A program made the translations under genes and the position numbers. Under the pieces are notes generated by a model. The model ran no database searches, was not told the DNA's origin, and saw only the letters and a program-made list of their open reading frames with translations. A DNA stretch of 64,000 bases from Thalassotalea sp. Sam97 (GTDB lineage: Bacteria > Pseudomonadota > Gammaproteobacteria > Enterobacterales > Alteromonadaceae). Shown here piece by piece: positions 61,922-64,000 of the stretch. Location of the stretch: positions 682,001 to 746,000 of the forward strand of contig NZ_CP166919.1 in NCBI RefSeq assembly GCF_041379765.1, in the 5' to 3' direction. How positions within the stretch are numbered: the stretch's first letter is position 1; every line of letters begins with the position of its first letter.

Positions 61922-63246
61922 CCGGTTTTCTTCTTTATAATGCCAATCATCAACGAGACGTTGAGCACGTGTTGCCGGAGTGGTGGAATTGGTAGACACG
62001 ACGGATTCAAAATCCGTTGCCTTTGCGGGCGTGCCGGTTCAAGTCCGGCTTCCGGTACCATAATTAACCTGCTGATTTTAAGCAGGTTTTTTAGTTTTTG
62101 GGGTTCCCCGATTATCACATAGTCCTCAGTGACAACCTCGAAGTGAGACGATTTTTTGCCACACTCTGACTTCTTTCCCTTTTTTGACACACTATTTTTT
62201 GTCACATCTTTCGTTAATATAGTAAGCGCATTTATTTCATCTTGAATGACCTGTTTTACGTGCACGTTGTTAACGTGAGCTTTTAAGTAACTTTCATTAG
62301 GGTGAGCATATCGCTGCACCATTTCTAGCGTTTTCCAACCACCAAGCTCTTTAAGCGCCATTAGCGGGGTTTGTGCATTAAGATGTTGATGGCACCAGTT
62401 GTGACGCAGATCATGAAATCGAAACCCTTCTAGTCCGGCCTTTTTGACGATACGTTTCCACATGTAATCTTTGATATCCTGTATTGGATTATTGCGTGAG
62501 TTGAGAAACACATAAGCGCTACTATTGTGGTATATCGCTTTTAATAATCGTATCGCATCGTCCGACAGTGGTGTTGCCACACTGCTTTTTGATTTGTGTT
62601 CACTGCTACTGATGAAAACAAGCCCTTCGGCAAAGTCGATGTTGCGCCAACATAGGTTTAATATATTACTTCGCCTTAAGCCGGTAAAAAGCGCAAATAA
62701 TATAACGGGTTTTAAATAATCAGGGCTGGCATGAAGTAACCTTTTTATGTCATTGCTATCGAGTTTATAAAAATCTCTCGGTGGCTCTTTGATGAGTCGT
62801 ATGTTTGGGACTTTATCAATCCACTCCAGGTCGCGGTAGCAAAAGTTAAGAAAGGCTTTTATCTCGGCTAAATACCGATTTCGTGTGGCAACGGCTATGC
62901 CTTGCTTATGACTTAAAATCGATAACAAAGTCTGTGACGTGATAGCTTTGAGTGAGCAGTCGTGAAGTTTCTTTACCCACCATTCAAGTTTGGTTTTCTT
63001 CTCGGCAAGGGTTCGATTGGATTGCTTTGATTGTAGGTAAATGGGGAGGGCATCAGAACAATTATATTGGACTTTCTCTGGGCTTATGAGCTGGTCCCAA
63101 GCTTGCTGTTTAAAAGCCAACTCAACTTTCTCTGCTTCTGACTTTTTCGTTTTCTTTGTACTTTTATTGAAGCGCTTTCTGACGCCGTTGTGGGTTAGCT
63201 CGAACTTTGTGATCCAAAATTTACTGTTAGGCTTTTTGTAAAGCAT
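61888..63246 (-). CDS. tyrosine recombinase/integrase with C-terminus read through tRNA-Leu
   Basis: The catalytic residues of a phage-type integrase are present: R191 (LFTGLRRSNIL), Lys near 218-220, H278 and R281 (FHDLRHNW), W304 (LGGWKTLEMV) and the nucleophile Y313 (VQRYAHP). An N-terminal arm-binding part and SAM-like core-binding domain (about 60-150) precede them. Residues 396-425 are the antisense translation of tRNA-Leu, and the last 27 lie in host DNA, so the true folded enzyme probably ends near residue 390. The start overlaps the upstream recombinase gene by 20 bases. It most likely catalyses integration at this tRNA. Confidence 0.9.
   Translation of the reverse strand: MLYKKPNSKFWITKFELTHNGVRKRFNKSTKKTKKSEAEKVELAFKQQAWDQLISPEKVQYNCSDALPIYLQSKQSNRTLAEKKTKLEWWVKKLHDCSLKAITSQTLLSILSHKQGIAVATRNRYLAEIKAFLNFCYRDLEWIDKVPNIRLIKEPPRDFYKLDSNDIKRLLHASPDYLKPVILFALFTGLRRSNILNLCWRNIDFAEGLVFISSSEHKSKSSVATPLSDDAIRLLKAIYHNSSAYVFLNSRNNPIQDIKDYMWKRIVKKAGLEGFRFHDLRHNWCHQHLNAQTPLMALKELGGWKTLEMVQRYAHPNESYLKAHVNNVHVKQVIQDEINALTILTKDVTKNSVSKKGKKSECGKKSSHFEVVTEDYVIIGEPQKLKNLLKISRLIMVPEAGLEPARPQRQRILNPSCLPIPPLRQHVLNVSLMIGIIKKKTGCASVFMVQKV
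61914..61941 (+). promoter_or_regulatory. promoter of tRNA-Leu
   Basis: TTGCGC (61914-61919) and a perfect TATAAT (61936-61941) are separated by 16 bp, 32 bases before the tRNA. Confidence 0.7.
61974..62060 (+). tRNA. tRNA-Leu (anticodon CAA)
   Basis: The class II tRNA of 87 nt starts GCCGGAGTGGTGG and has the anticodon stem-loop CGGATTCAAAATCCG (anticodon CAA), a long variable arm, the T-arm GCCGGTTCAAGTCCGGC and an encoded CCA. It closely resembles E. coli tRNA-Leu(CAA). Its 3' half is a typical attachment site and adjoins the integrase gene. Confidence 0.96.
62066..62092 (+). terminator. terminator after tRNA-Leu
   Basis: AACCTGCT and AGCAGGTT form a stem followed by a T-run, five bases after the tRNA. 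Confidence 0.8.
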
Positions 63247-64000
63247 TACTCTGATTTACCTCAATACTGTTGTTGTTACCTGTAACAGTAATATGAGATA
63301 TGCTATTGTCCAGACTAACGGCTTCGTTGGTGGTGCGCTTACTTCTAACCTTTTCTACACCGTCTTTAGCAGTTTGTTGAATCTGGTTGTGCTTGTATCT
63401 GTTCATAGACTCTGTGCATGTCCAGCCACAAATGACTTTTATGTCTTCTATAGAAATTCCGGCATCTAAATACATTCTAACAGCGTTGTGTCTCAGGTGA
63501 TGTGGCACAAATTCCTTTCCTAAACCTGCTTGTTCCGCTGCTTTTCTCACTCTTTTATAATCGATATTTAGACCGGGGAATATATAGCCTGATATAGGCG
63601 AACCTATACTTTTCCATTGTGATTCGAGTAACCTTGCCGTCAACCTACTGATAGGGATAGATATAAATTTCTGTGACTTGTTTTTGTCAGGTGCATAGGT
63701 AATCACTCGCTCTTTAAAGTTAATTTGTTCTACAGTCAGGCTTATTATCATATCTAAACGCAGGCCCGTTAGCCAAAGCAGCCAAAGAAGTCTTTTCTCC
63801 CCATTATAGCGTGCATAGTACTTAATAAATAAAGCCATAGTAAGTTGATCTACCATAATAAATCCGCGCTGATCACTCTTCATGTAAGGTATGTTGAGTT
63901 CGGATTTTATTAACCCTCGTTCATGTGCGTACGTTAGCACCTTCCGTAATTCGGTAAAATATCCACTAATCGTCGAGCCTTTAATACCATGCTTATCCAT
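63227..64000 (-). CDS. second tyrosine recombinase (partial at right edge)
   Basis: The visible 257 residues include R81 (WLTGLRLDMI), H167 and R170 (HHLRHNAV), W193 (CGWTCTES) and Y202 (MNRYKHN). The visible start coincides with the window edge, so the N-terminus may continue outside. The unusual C-terminal tail (ISHITVTGNNNSIEVNQ) has a beta-strand, Asn-rich repeat look. The gene lies upstream of the first recombinase on the minus strand and overlaps it by 20 bases. The two are probably translated together, as in paired or triple recombinase modules of integrated elements. Confidence 0.88.
   Translation of the reverse strand: MDKHGIKGSTISGYFTELRKVLTYAHERGLIKSELNIPYMKSDQRGFIMVDQLTMALFIKYYARYNGEKRLLWLLWLTGLRLDMIISLTVEQINFKERVITYAPDKNKSQKFISIPISRLTARLLESQWKSIGSPISGYIFPGLNIDYKRVRKAAEQAGLGKEFVPHHLRHNAVRMYLDAGISIEDIKVICGWTCTESMNRYKHNQIQQTAKDGVEKVRSKRTTNEAVSLDNSISHITVTGNNNSIEVNQSNALQKA

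Noticed and set aside
62000..62060. Protein motif GLEPARPQRQRILNPSC at the integrase C-terminus as a real domain
   Set aside because: It is the antisense translation of tRNA-Leu, a familiar artefact in databases.
1..64000. CRISPR array, toxin-antitoxin pair, or defence island
   Set aside because: I saw no regularly spaced repeats, no cas genes and no recognizable defence or toxin families in the visible sequence.

Overview
The window looks like chromosomal DNA of a marine gammaproteobacterium of the order Alteromonadales, most likely Colwelliaceae (Thalassotalea/Colwellia type). The evidence is the moderate, AT-leaning base composition, a complete Na+-pumping NADH:quinone oxidoreductase operon, FabV as enoyl reductase, the variant riboflavin enzyme RibBX, and gene orders typical of the group: serB-radA divergent from ytjB, queA-tgt-yajC-secD-secF, trmJ-cysE-iscR, and xseB-ispA-dxs. 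Placement below order level is inference.

Layout. 1-1.9 kb: end of a TRAP transporter (dctM fragment) and a lipoprotein-type TRAP binding protein. 2-3.2 kb: fabV. 3.5-10.9 kb: nqrABCDEF followed by apbE and nqrM, that is the pump plus its flavin-attachment and iron-delivery maturation factors. 10.9-11.2 kb: a 267-bp non-coding element with terminal inverted repeats. 11.3-16.1 kb: CAP-domain protein, AbgT transporter, small membrane ORF, DUF4136 lipoprotein, MaoC-like hydratase. 16.4-17.6 kb: dinB behind a LexA box. 17.8-22.4 kb: a metallo-beta-lactamase-fold hydrolase and a DPP-IV-type peptidase, convergent, whose shared terminator is split by an IS4-type element carrying a frameshifted transposase. 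22.5-31.6 kb: radA, serB, ytjB, tatD-like, argS, prfC, rimI, holD. 31.9 kb: tRNA-Trp. 32.9-38.5 kb: queA-tgt-yajC-secD-secF. 38.5-40.7 kb: cobA and an AT-rich sulfotransferase gene. 40.7-49 kb: suhB, trmJ, cysE and the isc operon (iscR-iscS-iscU-iscA-hscB-hscA-fdx). 49.2-54.2 kb: glyA, nrdR-ribD-ribE-ribBX. 54.3-59.2 kb: DUF3718 and DUF808 proteins and xseB-ispA-dxs on the minus strand. 59.3-61.7 kb: thiI and a MaoC-domain protein. 61.7-64 kb: a small conserved-looking minus-strand ORF, tRNA-Leu(CAA), and two overlapping tyrosine recombinase genes that mark the edge of an integrated element continuing off the right end.

How the parts connect. Most of the window is housekeeping. Redox and cofactor metabolism dominates: Na+-NQR, ApbE and riboflavin synthesis (FMN/FAD), the Isc iron-sulfur system, thiI/dxs (thiamine, thiouridine, isoprenoids) and cobA (siroheme/B12). 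The regulatory reading includes three abutting 25-bp IscR-type boxes over the iscR promoter, a LexA box at dinB, paired GTAC palindromes before the MaoC gene at 60.96 kb, and repeated use of extended -10 promoters with G+C-rich discriminators.

No CRISPR array, rRNA operon, prophage structural genes, toxin-antitoxin or recognizable defence system is visible. The most unusual points are the IS4 insertion inside a terminator, the triple tandem IscR boxes, the 267-bp TIR element, a tatD-like gene without a standard start codon, and an integrase frame that runs antisense through tRNA-Leu into host DNA.
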